From Paucimonas sp. (GTDB taxonomy: Bacteria; Pseudomonadota; Gammaproteobacteria; Pseudomonadales; Pseudomonadaceae): a stretch of 46,095 nt of DNA. A program made the position numbers and the translations under genes. Numbering within the stretch: position 1 is the stretch's first letter; each line of letters begins with the position of its first letter. The notes below the pieces were generated by a model. That model did not search any database. It was not told where the DNA came from and saw nothing but the letters and a program-made list of their open reading frames with translations. The stretch covers positions 1-46,095 of the forward strand of contig JAIRVG010000032.1 in NCBI GenBank assembly GCA_031253995.1. The letters are read 5' to 3'. Positions 33,707 to 44,176 of the stretch are shown here, piece after piece.

Positions 33707-34483
33707 ATGTGTGAACTACTGGGCATGAGCGCCAACGTCCCCACCGACATCGTCTTCAGCTTCACCGGCCTGATGCAGCGCGGTGGCCGCACCGGCCCGC
33801 ACCGCGACGGCTGGGGCATCGGCTTCTACGAAGGCCGCGGCCTGCGGGTGTTCCAGGACCCGGCGGCGAGCAGCGAGTCGGAAGTCGCCAACCTGGTGCA
33901 GCGCTACCCGATCAAGAGCGAGGTGGTCATCGGCCATATCCGCCAGGCCAACGTCGGCAAGGTCTGCCTGTCCAACACCCACCCGTTCGTGCGCGAACTG
34001 TGGGGGCGCAACTGGTGCTTCGCGCACAACGGCCAGCTCGCCGATTTCGACGGCCTCAAGACCTTCTACCGGCCGGTGGGCGACACCGACAGCGAAGCGG
34101 CCTTCTGCGACCTGCTCAACCGCATCCGCGAAGCCTTCCCCGAACCGGTGGAAGTCGAGCAACTGCTGCCGGTGCTGGAACAGGCCTGCGCCGAGTACCG
34201 CGGCAAGGGCGTGTTCAACGGCCTGCTCAGCGATGGCGACTGGCTGTTCTGCTTCTGCTCGACCAAGCTGGTGCATATCACCCGGCGCGCGCCGTTCGGC
34301 CCGGCGCGGCTCAAGGACGTCGACATGATCGTCGACTTCCACGCCGAAACCACCCCCAACGACGTGGTCACGGTGATCACCACCGAGGCGCTCACCGAAA
34401 ACGAAACCTGGCACCGCTACGAGCCCGGCCAGTGGGGCCTGTGGCGCAAGGGCGAATGCATCGCCTCGGGCCAGACCAGCTAA
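33707..34483 (+). CDS. Class II glutamine amidotransferase (YafJ-like)
   Basis: A 258-aa protein. It starts MCELLGMSANVPTD, so Cys2 becomes the N-terminal nucleophile after Met removal. Other family signatures are RTGPHRDGWGIGFYEG, IGHIRQANVGKVCLSNTHPFVRE and WCFAHNGQLADFDGL. It hydrolyses glutamine; the acceptor substrate is unknown. The start is fixed by the need for Cys at position 2. Confidence 0.88.
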   Translation: MCELLGMSANVPTDIVFSFTGLMQRGGRTGPHRDGWGIGFYEGRGLRVFQDPAASSESEVANLVQRYPIKSEVVIGHIRQANVGKVCLSNTHPFVRELWGRNWCFAHNGQLADFDGLKTFYRPVGDTDSEAAFCDLLNRIREAFPEPVEVEQLLPVLEQACAEYRGKGVFNGLLSDGDWLFCFCSTKLVHITRRAPFGPARLKDVDMIVDFHAETTPNDVVTVITTEALTENETWHRYEPGQWGLWRKGECIASGQTS

Positions 34484-34493
34484 GGACGGGCTT

Positions 34494-35015
34494 ATGCTCA
34501 GAAGCTACCTGCGGTTGATCCTGTTCACATGCGGCCTGCTGCTGGGCATCCAGGTGCCCGGCCTGGTCAATGACTACAGCCAGCGGGTGCAGGCGCACCT
34601 GCTGGAGTCGCGGGAGGGCCTGAAGGGCTTCCAGCAGACCGCGCAGCGTTTCTTCAATGGCGACCTCGACGCGCTGGTGCGGCACTACCGCGCCAGCGAC
34701 GATCCGGTATTCCTCAGCGATGCCAACAGCATCGACAGCCTGGTCATCCGCAACCGCCTGCTCGAAGGCGAGTGGCAGGCCTTGCAGACCGGCTGGGCCG
34801 GCCGCACCTGGCACGTGCTGACCCAGCCGGACCCGGCGATCCGCGAGGAAACCCTCAAGGGCTACAGCTACCAGATCCTCCTCACGCCTGAAGCCGCCAC
34901 CTGGGGCCTGGGCTGCGCGCTGCTGTTCGCCCTGGTGGTGGAAAGCCTGTTGCTGCTGGTGGGCTGGGTGATCATGGGCGGCCGGCGCAAGGCCGTTCAG
35001 CCCAGCTGGCGCTAA
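34494..35015 (+). CDS. DUF2937-family membrane protein
   Basis: A 173-aa protein with a membrane segment at each end ([19 protein letters not shown] and [27 protein letters not shown]). The central periplasmic part is about 110 residues ([20 protein letters not shown]). The pattern fits DUF2937. AGGA precedes ATG 34494, 10 bases after the amidotransferase stop. Placed directly before pxpABC, but no link to oxoproline is known to me. Confidence 0.7.
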   Translation: MLRSYLRLILFTCGLLLGIQVPGLVNDYSQRVQAHLLESREGLKGFQQTAQRFFNGDLDALVRHYRASDDPVFLSDANSIDSLVIRNRLLEGEWQALQTGWAGRTWHVLTQPDPAIREETLKGYSYQILLTPEAATWGLGCALLFALVVESLLLLVGWVIMGGRRKAVQPSWR

Positions 35016-35035
35016 CCCCTTTCGGAGGCCACGCC

Positions 35036-35788
35036 GTGAGCCGTCTGCTACTGAACTGCGACATGGGCGAAAGCTTCGGCAACTGGACCATGGGTCTGGA
35101 TGCCGAGGTCATGCCCTTCATCGACTGCGCCAACATCGCCTGTGGCTTCCATGCCGGCGATCCCGGGATCATGCGGCACACCGTGGCCCTTGCCGTGGCC
35201 AGCCAGGTCATGATCGGCGCCCATCCGGCCTATCCCGACCTGGTCGGCTTCGGCCGCCGCTCCATGGCCTGCAGCAACGAGGAAATCCGCGACCTGCTGC
35301 ACTACCAGATCGGTGCGCTGGACGGCATCTGCCGGGTTCAGGGCGGCCGGGTCGCCTACGTCAAACCCCATGGCGCGCTGTACAACGACATGATGGCCGA
35401 CCCCGGCAAGCTGCGTGCGGTGCTGGAAGCCGTGGCCGCCTACGACCCGCAATTGCCGCTGATGCTCATGGCCACCGCCGACGACAGTGCGGCCCGGGCC
35501 CTGGGTGACGAACTGGGGGTGACCCTGTGGTTCGAAGCCTTCGCCGACCGCGCCTATGACGCCGCCGGGCGCCTGGTGTCGCGGCGCCTGCCGGGGGCGG
35601 TGCATCACGACCCGGCGCTGATCGTCGAGCAGGCCCTGCGCCTGGCCCGTGGCGAGGCGCTCACCGCCAACGATGGCAGCGCCGTGCAGCTGTGCGCGCA
35701 AACCCTCTGCGTGCATGGCGACAACGACAGCTCGCTGGCGGCGGTGCGGCAGATCCGCCAGGCGCTGGATGCCTTGTCCAACCCATGA
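35036..35788 (+). CDS. pxpA: 5-oxoprolinase subunit A
   Basis: A 250-aa LamB/YcsF-family protein. It opens [22 protein letters not shown] and shows [30 protein letters not shown], and [13 protein letters not shown], the conserved metal- and substrate-site segments. With PxpB and PxpC it cleaves 5-oxoproline to glutamate using ATP. The start is GTG 35036 after GGAGG. Its stop overlaps the pxpB start (ATGA). Confidence 0.92.
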   Translation: MSRLLLNCDMGESFGNWTMGLDAEVMPFIDCANIACGFHAGDPGIMRHTVALAVASQVMIGAHPAYPDLVGFGRRSMACSNEEIRDLLHYQIGALDGICRVQGGRVAYVKPHGALYNDMMADPGKLRAVLEAVAAYDPQLPLMLMATADDSAARALGDELGVTLWFEAFADRAYDAAGRLVSRRLPGAVHHDPALIVEQALRLARGEALTANDGSAVQLCAQTLCVHGDNDSSLAAVRQIRQALDALSNP

Positions 35789-36477
35789 AGCCACGTATCG
35801 AAGTGGTCGCCCTCGACGCGCTGATGGTGCGTCTGTTTGATGTGATCGACGAAGCCAACATGCCCTGGATGCTTGCCGCCAGCCAGCGCCTGCGGGCGGC
35901 GTTCGGTACTCACCTGATCGAGCTGGTGCCGTCCTACACCACGCTGATGGTGCAGTTCGATTGCGCGCCGGGCGAGGCGCGGGCGCTGATTGCCGATGCG
36001 CTGCATGACCTGCAACCGGACAGCGGCCAGGGCGGGCGCTCGATGGATATTCCGGTGTGGTACGACGCCAGTGTCGGGCCGGAGCTGAAGGTGCTGGCGG
36101 CGCGTTGCGGGGTGTCCGAGGCGGAGATCATCAAGCGCCACACGGGCCGCGAGTACCAGGTGTTCGCCCTGGGCTTCGCTCCCGGTTTCGCCTTCATGGG
36201 GCTGGTGGAGGAATCCCTGGCCTCGCCGCGTCTGGCAACCCCGCGCAAGCGCGTGGCGGCGGGCAGCGTAGGGATTGCCGAGCGCCAGACGGCGGCTTAT
36301 CCGGCACTGTCTCCTGGCGGCTGGAACCTGATCGGGCGCACGCCGGCGCCGCTGTTCGATCGCCAGCGCGATGGCTACAGCCTGCTGCAGCCCGGTGATC
36401 GGGTGCGTTTCGTGGCGATCGAAAGAAACCAATTCCTGAACCTGGGTGGCGACGATACGCCGCTGGAGGAACGCTGA
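35785..36477 (+). CDS. pxpB: 5-oxoprolinase subunit B
   Basis: A 230-aa KipI-like protein ([76 protein letters not shown]). It is the PxpB half of the PxpBC complex, involved in phosphorylating the substrate. It overlaps pxpA by four bases and pxpC by one base (TGATG), so all three are translated together. Confidence 0.92.
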   Translation: MKPRIEVVALDALMVRLFDVIDEANMPWMLAASQRLRAAFGTHLIELVPSYTTLMVQFDCAPGEARALIADALHDLQPDSGQGGRSMDIPVWYDASVGPELKVLAARCGVSEAEIIKRHTGREYQVFALGFAPGFAFMGLVEESLASPRLATPRKRVAAGSVGIAERQTAAYPALSPGGWNLIGRTPAPLFDRQRDGYSLLQPGDRVRFVAIERNQFLNLGGDDTPLEER

Positions 36478-37397
36478 TGAGCCGCCTGCGTATCGAGGCC
36501 AGCACGCCGCTGTGCCAGTTGCAGGATGCCGGGCGTTTTGGCGTGCGCCACCTGGGCGTGACCCAGGGCGGGGCGCTGGACTGGGTGTCCGCGCGGTGGG
36601 CCAACTGGTTGCTGGATAACCCGGCGGATGCGGCGGTGGTGGAGATTACCCTGGGCGGTTTTGCCGTGGTGGCCGAGGCGGATTGCCGGCTGGCCCTGGC
36701 GGGAGCCGACCTGGATGCGCGGATCGATGGCGAGCAGCTGAAGCCGTGGCACAGCTTCGATCTGCGCAAGGGCCAGCGCTTGCAGTTCAGTCAGCCATTG
36801 CACGACGCTCGTGCCTATCTGGCCGCACCGGGCGGGTTCGATGCGCCGCGGGTGCTGGGCAGTTGCGCCACCGTGGTTCGCGAAGGGCTTGGCGGGCTGG
36901 AGGGGGCAGGGCGGGCGTTGGCCAAGGGTGATGAGCTGCGTTTCGAGGGGCTGTCGAAGGGACGCGATGGCGTGCCGCAAGCGCTGCGTCCGCAGCTGGA
37001 GGGCGAGGCCTGCCTGAACCTGGTGATGGGCGCGCAGTTGGGCGAGTTCAGCGGGCAGAGCCTGTTCGAGGTGTTCAACAGCGCCTGGGAGCTGGACAGT
37101 CGCGGGGATCGCATGGGCATCCGCCTGACCGGGCCGGTATTGAGGTATCAGGGCCAGCCGATGATCTCCGAAGGCATTCCATTGGGCGCGGTACAGGTGC
37201 CGCCGGATGGGCAGCCGATCGTGTTGCTCAATGACCGGCAGACCATTGGCGGGTACCCGCGGTTGGGGGCGCTGACGCCGTTGGCACTGGCGCGGCTGGC
37301 GCAGTGTTTGCCGGGGGAGAGGGTCAGGTTCAGGGCGGTGGTGCAGGATTTTGCCTGGGCTGAAATGCAGGCCTGGTTCAAAAGGTTTGTTGACTGA
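36477..37397 (+). CDS. pxpC: 5-oxoprolinase subunit C
   Basis: A 306-aa KipA-like/biotin-dependent carboxylase-type family protein (TPLCQLQDAGRFGVRHLGVTQGGALD; ARAYLAAPGGFDAPRVLGS; SDRMGIRLTGP-like region; IVLLNDRQTIGGYPRLG). It completes the PxpABC oxoprolinase. The unit ends at a REP hairpin. Confidence 0.92.
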   Translation: MSRLRIEASTPLCQLQDAGRFGVRHLGVTQGGALDWVSARWANWLLDNPADAAVVEITLGGFAVVAEADCRLALAGADLDARIDGEQLKPWHSFDLRKGQRLQFSQPLHDARAYLAAPGGFDAPRVLGSCATVVREGLGGLEGAGRALAKGDELRFEGLSKGRDGVPQALRPQLEGEACLNLVMGAQLGEFSGQSLFEVFNSAWELDSRGDRMGIRLTGPVLRYQGQPMISEGIPLGAVQVPPDGQPIVLLNDRQTIGGYPRLGALTPLALARLAQCLPGERVRFRAVVQDFAWAEMQAWFKRFVD

Positions 37398-37400
37398 TAC

Positions 37401-37463
37401 GGCCCTATCGCTGGCAAGCCAGCTCCCACAGGTTGTGGGAGCTGGCTTGCCAGCGATAGGGCC
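37401..37463. repeat. REP hairpin, perfect 30-bp arms
   Basis: Left arm 37401-37430 (starts GGCCCTATCGCTGGCAAGCC) and right arm 37434-37463 are exact reverse complements with loop GGT. This is the P. putida-type REP sequence with its GCTCCCACA head. It sits between convergent pxpC and VWA genes and may stabilise or end both messages. Confidence 0.85.
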
Positions 37464-37478
37464 CTGAAGAACACCCTC

Positions 37479-38657
37479 TTATTTGGAGAGGAACCTCATC
37501 CCTTCCTCCAACCCCCGCAAGGTCAGCGGATACATGCGGTCCTCGACCAGTTCCCGGACGATATTGGTCGACGCCGTATACCCCCAGGTGTCCTTCGGAT
37601 ACGGGTTGATCCAGACAAGCTTCTTGAATTTCTCCATGAAGCGCTGCATCCACACATACCCCGCTTCCTCGTTCCAGTGCTCGACGCTGCCACCCGGCTG
37701 GGTGATCTCATAGGGCGCCATCGCCGCATCGCCGACGAACACCACCTTGTAGTCGGCGCCGTACTTGTGCAGCAGGTCCAGGGTCGAGGTGCGCTCCGAG
37801 GTGCGGCGCAGGTTGTTCTTCCACACCGACTCGTAGACGAAATTGTGGAAGTAGTAGTACTCCAGGTGCTTGAACTCGGTCTTGCACGCGGAGAACAGCT
37901 CTTCGCAGATCTTCACGTGGGCATCCATCGAACCACCGATATCGAACAGCAACAACAGCTTCACGCTGTTGCGCCGCTCCGGACGCATCTGGATGTTGAG
38001 CAGGCCGGCATCGCGGGCGGTGTGGTCGATGGTGCCGTCGATATCCAGCTCGTCCGCCGCGCCCTGGCGGGCGAACTTGCGCAGCCGGCGCAGGGCCAGC
38101 TTGATGTTGCGCGTGCCCAGCTCGACCTGGTCGTCGAGGTTCTTGTACTCGCGCTGGTCCCAGACCTTCACCGCCTTGCCCTGGCGCTTGCCGGCATCGC
38201 CGACGCGGATGCCTTCCGGGTTGAAGCCGCCGGAACCGAACGGGCTGGTGCCACCGGTGCCGATCCACTTGTTGCCACCGGCATGGCGTTCCTTCTGTTC
38301 TTCCAGGCGTTTCTTGAATTCCTCGATCAGCTTGTCCAGGCCGCCGAGGGACTGGATCTGCGCCCGTTCCTCGTCGGTCAGCTGGCGCTCGAACTCCTTG
38401 CGCAGCCAGTCCTCGGGAATCAGGGCCTCCAGGTGCCGGTCGAGGTTTTCCAGGCCCTTGAAATAGGCGGAAAAGGCCCGGTCGAACTTGTCGAAATGCC
38501 GTTCGTCCTTTACCAGGATGGCCCGCGACAGGTAGTAGAACTCGTCCATGTCGGCAAAGGTGAGCCGCTGCTTCAGGGCATTGAGCAGGTCGAGCAGTTC
38601 GCGCACCGACACCGGCACCTTGGCCGCGCGCATTTCATTGAACAGGTTGAGCAGCAT
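37479..38657 (-). CDS. VWA-domain protein (CoxE-like), partner of MoxR ATPase
   Basis: A 392-aa protein. The N-terminal 130 residues are helical (VSVRELLDLLNALKQRLTFADMDEFYYLSRAIL; EEFKKRLEEQKERHAGG). A C-terminal von Willebrand A domain starts near residue 230 (VKLLLLFDIGGSMDAHV). The MIDAS motif is DIGGS instead of the usual DxSxS. It starts 19 bases after the MoxR-type ATPase stop. Such pairs act as chaperones that insert metals or assemble enzyme complexes; the client is unknown here. Confidence 0.85.
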   Translation of the reverse strand: MLLNLFNEMRAAKVPVSVRELLDLLNALKQRLTFADMDEFYYLSRAILVKDERHFDKFDRAFSAYFKGLENLDRHLEALIPEDWLRKEFERQLTDEERAQIQSLGGLDKLIEEFKKRLEEQKERHAGGNKWIGTGGTSPFGSGGFNPEGIRVGDAGKRQGKAVKVWDQREYKNLDDQVELGTRNIKLALRRLRKFARQGAADELDIDGTIDHTARDAGLLNIQMRPERRNSVKLLLLFDIGGSMDAHVKICEELFSACKTEFKHLEYYYFHNFVYESVWKNNLRRTSERTSTLDLLHKYGADYKVVFVGDAAMAPYEITQPGGSVEHWNEEAGYVWMQRFMEKFKKLVWINPYPKDTWGYTASTNIVRELVEDRMYPLTLRGLEEGMRFLSK

Positions 38658-38676
38658 GGCGATCGCCCCCGTGGCT

Positions 38677-39522
38677 TCAGCGGTTGCCGCGGCGGCTCAT
38701 GAAGGCCAGGCGTTCGAGCAGTTGCACGTCCTGTTCGTTCTTCACCAGGGCGCCGGCCAATGGCGGGATGGCCTTGGTCGGATCGCGCTCGCGCAGCACC
38801 GCCTCGCCGATGTTGTCGGCCATCAGCAGCTTGAGCCAGTCCACCAGCTCGGAGGTCGACGGCTTCTTCTTCAGGCCCGGCACCTTGCGCACGTCGAAGA
38901 ACACGTCCAGCGCCTCGCTGACCAGGTCCTTCTTGATGTTCGGGTAGTGCACGTCGACGATCTGCTGCAGGGTGGTGCGGTCGGGGAAGGCGATGTAGTG
39001 GAAGAAGCAGCGGCGCAGGAAGGCGTCCGGCAGTTCCTTCTCGTTGTTCGAGGTGATGATGATGATCGGGCGCTGCTTGGCCTTGATGGTCTCGTCGGTC
39101 TCGTAGACGTAGAACTCCATCTTGTCGAGTTCCTGCAGCAGGTCGTTGGGGAACTCGATGTCGGCCTTGTCGATCTCGTCGATCAGCAGGATCACCCGTT
39201 CCTCGGACTCGAAGGCCTCCCACAGCTTGCCTTTCTTCAGGTAGTTGCGCACGTCGTGGACCTTGTCCACGCCCAGCTGCGAGTCGCGCAGGCGGCTCAC
39301 CGCATCGTATTCGTAGAGCCCCTGGTGGGCCTTGGTGGTGGACTTGATGTGCCAGGTGATCAGCTTCGCGCCGAAGGACGCGGCCAGTTGTTCGGCGAGC
39401 ATGGTCTTGCCGGTGCCCGGCTCGCCCTTGACCAGCAGTGGCCGCTCCAGGGTGATCGCCGCGTTGACCGCCAGTTTCAGGTCGTCTGTGGCGACGTAAG
39501 CGCTGGTGCCTTCGAACTTCAT
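38677..39522 (-). CDS. MoxR-family AAA+ ATPase
   Basis: A 281-aa protein. Walker A is LLVKGEPGTGKTMLAEQLA, Walker B ILLIDEIDKADIEF, sensor 1 IIIITSNNEKELPDAFLRRCFFHYI with the arginine finger. The C-terminal lid is DWLKLLMADNIGEAVL. It works with the VWA protein as a MoxR/VWA chaperone pair. ATG 39522 (MKFEGTSAYV) is chosen over a further upstream ATG at 39558. Confidence 0.9.
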   Translation of the reverse strand: MKFEGTSAYVATDDLKLAVNAAITLERPLLVKGEPGTGKTMLAEQLAASFGAKLITWHIKSTTKAHQGLYEYDAVSRLRDSQLGVDKVHDVRNYLKKGKLWEAFESEERVILLIDEIDKADIEFPNDLLQELDKMEFYVYETDETIKAKQRPIIIITSNNEKELPDAFLRRCFFHYIAFPDRTTLQQIVDVHYPNIKKDLVSEALDVFFDVRKVPGLKKKPSTSELVDWLKLLMADNIGEAVLRERDPTKAIPPLAGALVKNEQDVQLLERLAFMSRRGNR

Positions 39523-39619
39523 CTGTCCATCCTCGTTGTTGCGAATACCCGGGGACATGGCCCTGGTGGAAAATTGTCTTGCGCGACTATAGCGCGCGTC
39601 CTACAGGACTGGGAACGCA

Positions 39620-39650
39620 GACGGCCCATTCAGTCTCTGAATGGGCCGTC
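39620..39650 (-). terminator. Terminator downstream of the DUF748 gene
   Basis: Perfect 14-bp arms GACGGCCCATTCAG and CTGAATGGGCCGTC with loop TCT lie 10 bases after the stop of the gene at 39661-40734. There is no T-run. Confidence 0.6.
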
Positions 39651-39660
39651 ACTCGGTGAC

Positions 39661-40734
39661 TCAGTCAGACTTGGGCGGCGAACGCTCGTAGCGTGCGTTG
39701 AAGGCCTGGATAAAGCCGTTGCGCAGGATCTGCAGGAACGCCTCGAACGGGTTGATGTTGCTCTGGTGCACGCTGCCGGACAGCTCCACGCGGGTGGCGA
39801 ACTGGTTTTTCGGCTGGTTCTTCAGCACCGTCTCGGTGGCGCCCACCAGGGCCTCCCACACCGAGCGGAAGATGTTCTTGTCCTTGTTTTCCACGTCCTG
39901 CTGCCAGTCGAACACCTCGACATCCCGCAGCAGCGGCTTGATGTAGCCGCTCAGGCGGCCCTTCACCGCCTGGGCCTCGATGACCACGTCGCCGTGCCCG
40001 GCCTTGAAGTCGAACTTGCCGTAGGCGCTGGCGAAGTCGTTGAGGCGGCGCAGCTGGATGTCGGTGGCGCGCAGGCGGAACTGGAAGTCCTCGAAATTGC
40101 TCAGCGGGTCGAAGGTGGCGTTGCTTTCCACCGCCGAATCGCCGAAGAGCAGGGCCTTGCCGTCGAAGCTGGCGTCGCGCCGGCCTTCCTTGTCCACCAC
40201 GTTGGTCAGGTTGCGGATGCTGGCATTCAACGCGGTGGCCTTGAGGTCCACCGGCGGCTTGGAGTTGAAGTTGCGGAAGGTCAGGGTGCCGTCGACGATG
40301 CGCACTTCGTCGAGGGTGATCGGCAAGAGTTTTTCCAGCTGTTGTCGCCAATTGGTGCCCTGGCCGGTCTGCGAGGCCTGCTTGTTGCCGCCGTCGACGA
40401 AGTTCAGCTCGGGCCGCAGGAATTCCACCTGGGCCACCACCGCATGGTCATGCCACAGGGAATGCCAGCTTACCGACAGGTCGATCAGCGGCGCATTGAG
40501 CAGCGGCACCGGTACCTTGCCGCTGGTCTTGACGATCTCCAGGCCGTTGATCTTGTAGGCGCCGCGCCACCAGGCGAGGTCAACGTCGGCGATCTGGCCG
40601 CGATACTCGCCCATGTCGGCCAGTTTTTCATTCAGGTAGTTGCGCACCAGCCACGGCAGCGACAGGTGCAGGGCGAGCAGCAGGACGAGAAGACCGGCCA
40701 GTCCTGCCAGTGGCCAGCGATAACGGCGTTTCAT
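39661..40734 (-). CDS. DUF748/AsmA-like envelope protein
   Basis: A 357-aa protein. One N-terminal membrane anchor (WPLAGLAGLLVLLLALHLSLPWLV) is followed by a periplasmic repeated beta region (MGEYRGQIADVDLAWWRGAYKINGLEI; LDEVRIVDGTLTFRNFNSKPPVDLKATALNASIRNL). The pattern matches DUF748 proteins, related to the AsmA-like bridge family. An envelope or lipid-homeostasis role is inferred only from the family. Single gene, divergent from cysK. Confidence 0.8.
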   Translation of the reverse strand: MKRRYRWPLAGLAGLLVLLLALHLSLPWLVRNYLNEKLADMGEYRGQIADVDLAWWRGAYKINGLEIVKTSGKVPVPLLNAPLIDLSVSWHSLWHDHAVVAQVEFLRPELNFVDGGNKQASQTGQGTNWRQQLEKLLPITLDEVRIVDGTLTFRNFNSKPPVDLKATALNASIRNLTNVVDKEGRRDASFDGKALLFGDSAVESNATFDPLSNFEDFQFRLRATDIQLRRLNDFASAYGKFDFKAGHGDVVIEAQAVKGRLSGYIKPLLRDVEVFDWQQDVENKDKNIFRSVWEALVGATETVLKNQPKNQFATRVELSGSVHQSNINPFEAFLQILRNGFIQAFNARYERSPPKSD

Positions 40735-40861
40735 CGGAGGCTCCGCATCCTGGATGGACGGTTGACCGTGGCCGATGGCGGGGAGTTCGACCGGGGTAGA
40801 CGCTCCCCCATGGCAGGCTTACCCTTGAGGTTTTCGCTCGGTGCCAAAAGGACCCCCTGCC

Positions 40862-41836
<975 letters not shown>

Positions 41837-41862
41837 GCACAAGCCTTTGTGTTGCAGCTGAT

Positions 41863-41942
41863 GGCCCTATCGCTGGCAAGCCAGCTCCCACAGGGACCGC
41901 ATGCACCGACCTTGTGGGAGCTGGCTTGCCAGCGATGAGGCC
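41863..41942. repeat. REP hairpin, 30-bp arms with larger loop
   Basis: Left arm 41863-41892 is identical to the left arm of the REP at 37401. The right arm 41913-41942 has two changes near its end (GATGAGG for GATAGGG). The loop is 20 bases. It follows cysK. Confidence 0.85.
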
Positions 41943-42103
41943 GGTGAGTTATCAGCTTGATCCCGGGCAATGCATCAGACCTGGGGTTATTACAAAATCC
42001 TCAACACTGTCTATCAGGCCCCGGTTGTTCTTGCCGGGGCCTGTTCGGTTTATCATGGACGATTTCCGGCCCCCGGCCTGAACGAGATTTCCAGGAGCAT
42101 TGA

Positions 42104-43039
42104 ATGACTTTTTCCTTCGTCGCCAAGGCAGGCGTGCTGCTGCTGTTCTTCGGCAGCGTCCTGTACGTGCACCTGCGCGGCAAGGCGCGTTTGCCCGTGC
42201 TGCGCCAGTTCGTCAACCATTCGGCCCTGTTCGCGCCCTACAACTCGCTGATGTACCTGTTCTCCGGCGTACCGTCCAAGCCGTACCTGGACCGTGAACG
42301 CTTCCCTGAGCTGGACGTGCTGAAGAACAACTGGGAAACCATCCGCGAAGAGGCCATGCACCTGTTCGACGAGGGTTACATCCGCGCCGCCGAGAAGGAC
42401 AACGACGCCGGTTTCGGCTCGTTCTTCAAGAAGGGCTGGAAGCGCTTCTACCTGAAGTGGTACGACAAGGCCCTGCCGTCCGCCGAGCTGCTGTGCCCCA
42501 AGACCGTCGAGCTGGTCAACAGCATTCCCAACGTCAAGGGCGCCATGTTCGCCCTGCTGCCGGGTGGCAGTCACCTCAACCCGCACCGCGACCCGTTTGC
42601 CGGTTCCCTGCGTTATCACCTGGGCCTGACCACCCCCAACTCGGACAACTGCCGCATCTACGTCGATGGCCAGCCCTATGCCTGGCGCGACGGTGAGGAC
42701 GTGATGTTCGACGAGACCTACGTGCACTGGGTGAAGAACGAGACCGACGTCACCCGGGTGATCCTGTTCTGCGACGTCGAGCGTCCGCTGAGCAGCCCGC
42801 TGATGACGAAGATCAACCGCAAGGTCAGTGCCTTCCTCGGCCGCGCCACCGCGCCGCAGAACACCGATGACGAGCGGGTGGGCGGGATCAACCAGGCCTA
42901 TGCCTGGAGCAAGAAGTTCAGCAATGTCATCAGCGCCCGGGTGAAGACCTTCAAGCGCGCCAATCCCAAGGCCTACCGCGTGCTGCGGCCGGTGCTGGCG
43001 GTGGTGGTGGCCTACCTGCTGTATCGCTGGCTGTTCTGA
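42104..43039 (+). CDS. lpxO: LpxO-type lipid A/fatty-acyl 2-hydroxylase
   Basis: A 311-aa protein. A membrane segment at each end (FVAKAGVLLLFFGSVLYVHL; VLRPVLAVVVAYLLYRWLF) anchors it to the inner membrane. The aspartyl-hydroxylase core is LPGGSHLNPHRDPFAGSLRYHLGL, RIYVDGQPYAWRDGEDVMFDETYVHWVKN and TRVILFCDVERP, giving the HxD..H iron site and the Arg for 2-oxoglutarate. In this layout the family member is LpxO, which 2-hydroxylates secondary acyl chains of lipid A. AGGA precedes the ATG. Confidence 0.82.
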   Translation: MTFSFVAKAGVLLLFFGSVLYVHLRGKARLPVLRQFVNHSALFAPYNSLMYLFSGVPSKPYLDRERFPELDVLKNNWETIREEAMHLFDEGYIRAAEKDNDAGFGSFFKKGWKRFYLKWYDKALPSAELLCPKTVELVNSIPNVKGAMFALLPGGSHLNPHRDPFAGSLRYHLGLTTPNSDNCRIYVDGQPYAWRDGEDVMFDETYVHWVKNETDVTRVILFCDVERPLSSPLMTKINRKVSAFLGRATAPQNTDDERVGGINQAYAWSKKFSNVISARVKTFKRANPKAYRVLRPVLAVVVAYLLYRWLF

Positions 43040-43061
43040 TCGGGCGGTCTGCACGGTCCTG

Positions 43062-43958
43062 CTAGGCTGCGGCGTTTCTTCTTGCTGGTTTCAGCACCAG
43101 CCACAGGGCCAGGCCGATCAGCAGTCCACCGTACAAGTGTGCGGTGGACAGCGGTTCATCCAGCAGCCAGGCACCCCATACCACGCCGAACACCGGAATG
43201 AGGAAGGTCACGGTGGAGGATTTCACCGGACCGATCTCGCTGAGCAGGCGGAAGTACAGGATGTAGGCGAAGGCCGTGCACAGCAGGCCCAGGCCCAGCA
43301 GCGACAGCCATACCTGCCAGCCACCCCAGCTGGCAGGCGGCTGGGTGGCGACGCTCCAGGCGAACAGCGGCAGCAGCAACAGGCTGGCGCCGATCATGCT
43401 GCCCAGTGCCGACAGGCGGCTGTCGAGGCCGCCACGCTGGTCCAGCCAGCGCCGGGCGAGGAAGCCGGCCAGGCCGTAGCAGGCCGTCGCGCCCAGGCAG
43501 GCGAGGGCGCCCTGCATCAGCCGGGCATCGAAGGCCACCGGCCCCGCACCACTGAGAATCCCGACCCCGAGCAGACCGAGGAAGATCCCGGCCAGCTTGG
43601 GCAAGGTCATGGCTTCATGGAAGAACAGCGCGCCGATCAGCACGCCCATCAGCGGCGTGGTGGCGTTGAAGATCGCCGAGTAGCCCGCCGGCAGTACCTG
43701 CGCCGCCACCGAATACAGCGTCGCGGGAATCCCCGAGTTGATCATACCCAGCACCAGCGCCACCTTGAACTTGCCGCCGAAATCCCAGCGCACGCGGAGC
43801 AGGGCGAGGATGGCGATCAGCCCCAGGCAAGCGATCGACACGCGCAAGAACGCAGTCGGTACCGTGCCCAGCACTGGCGCGATGATGCGCATGAACAGGA
43901 AGCTGGCGCCCCAGATGGCGGCGAGGATCAGCAGGCGGGACAGGGCGATGGGGCTCAC
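43062..43958 (-). CDS. EamA-family (DMT) transporter
   Basis: A 298-aa protein with ten hydrophobic segments in two EamA repeats (LLILAAIWGASFLFMRIIAPV... and ...ACYGLAGFLARRWLDQRGG). The motifs GASFLFMR and FAYILYFRLLSEIGPVKSSTVTFLIPVFGVVWG are typical of this drug/metabolite exporter superfamily. The substrate is unknown. The start is GTG 43958 after GGAG. It is divergent from aceK. Confidence 0.88.
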   Translation of the reverse strand: MSPIALSRLLILAAIWGASFLFMRIIAPVLGTVPTAFLRVSIACLGLIAILALLRVRWDFGGKFKVALVLGMINSGIPATLYSVAAQVLPAGYSAIFNATTPLMGVLIGALFFHEAMTLPKLAGIFLGLLGVGILSGAGPVAFDARLMQGALACLGATACYGLAGFLARRWLDQRGGLDSRLSALGSMIGASLLLLPLFAWSVATQPPASWGGWQVWLSLLGLGLLCTAFAYILYFRLLSEIGPVKSSTVTFLIPVFGVVWGAWLLDEPLSTAHLYGGLLIGLALWLVLKPARRNAAA

Positions 43959-44176
43959 GGCAGACTCCGGTTCGGGGCGGGTGGGGGAGTGTACGGTAAA
44001 ACCCGTGGCGATCTCGTCCGCTTTCTTGCGGGCTGAATCCGTTCATGCGCTTTATGTCGCCGGGTTGGCAAAAAACGCACTTTCCGGCTGCTGGCGATTT
44101 GGCCGATCCGCCCCTGTGCAGCGCCGTTCGCCGCGGTTACTCTCAGGCTTTCGCCCATCCCGCCAGAGGTCCTGAC

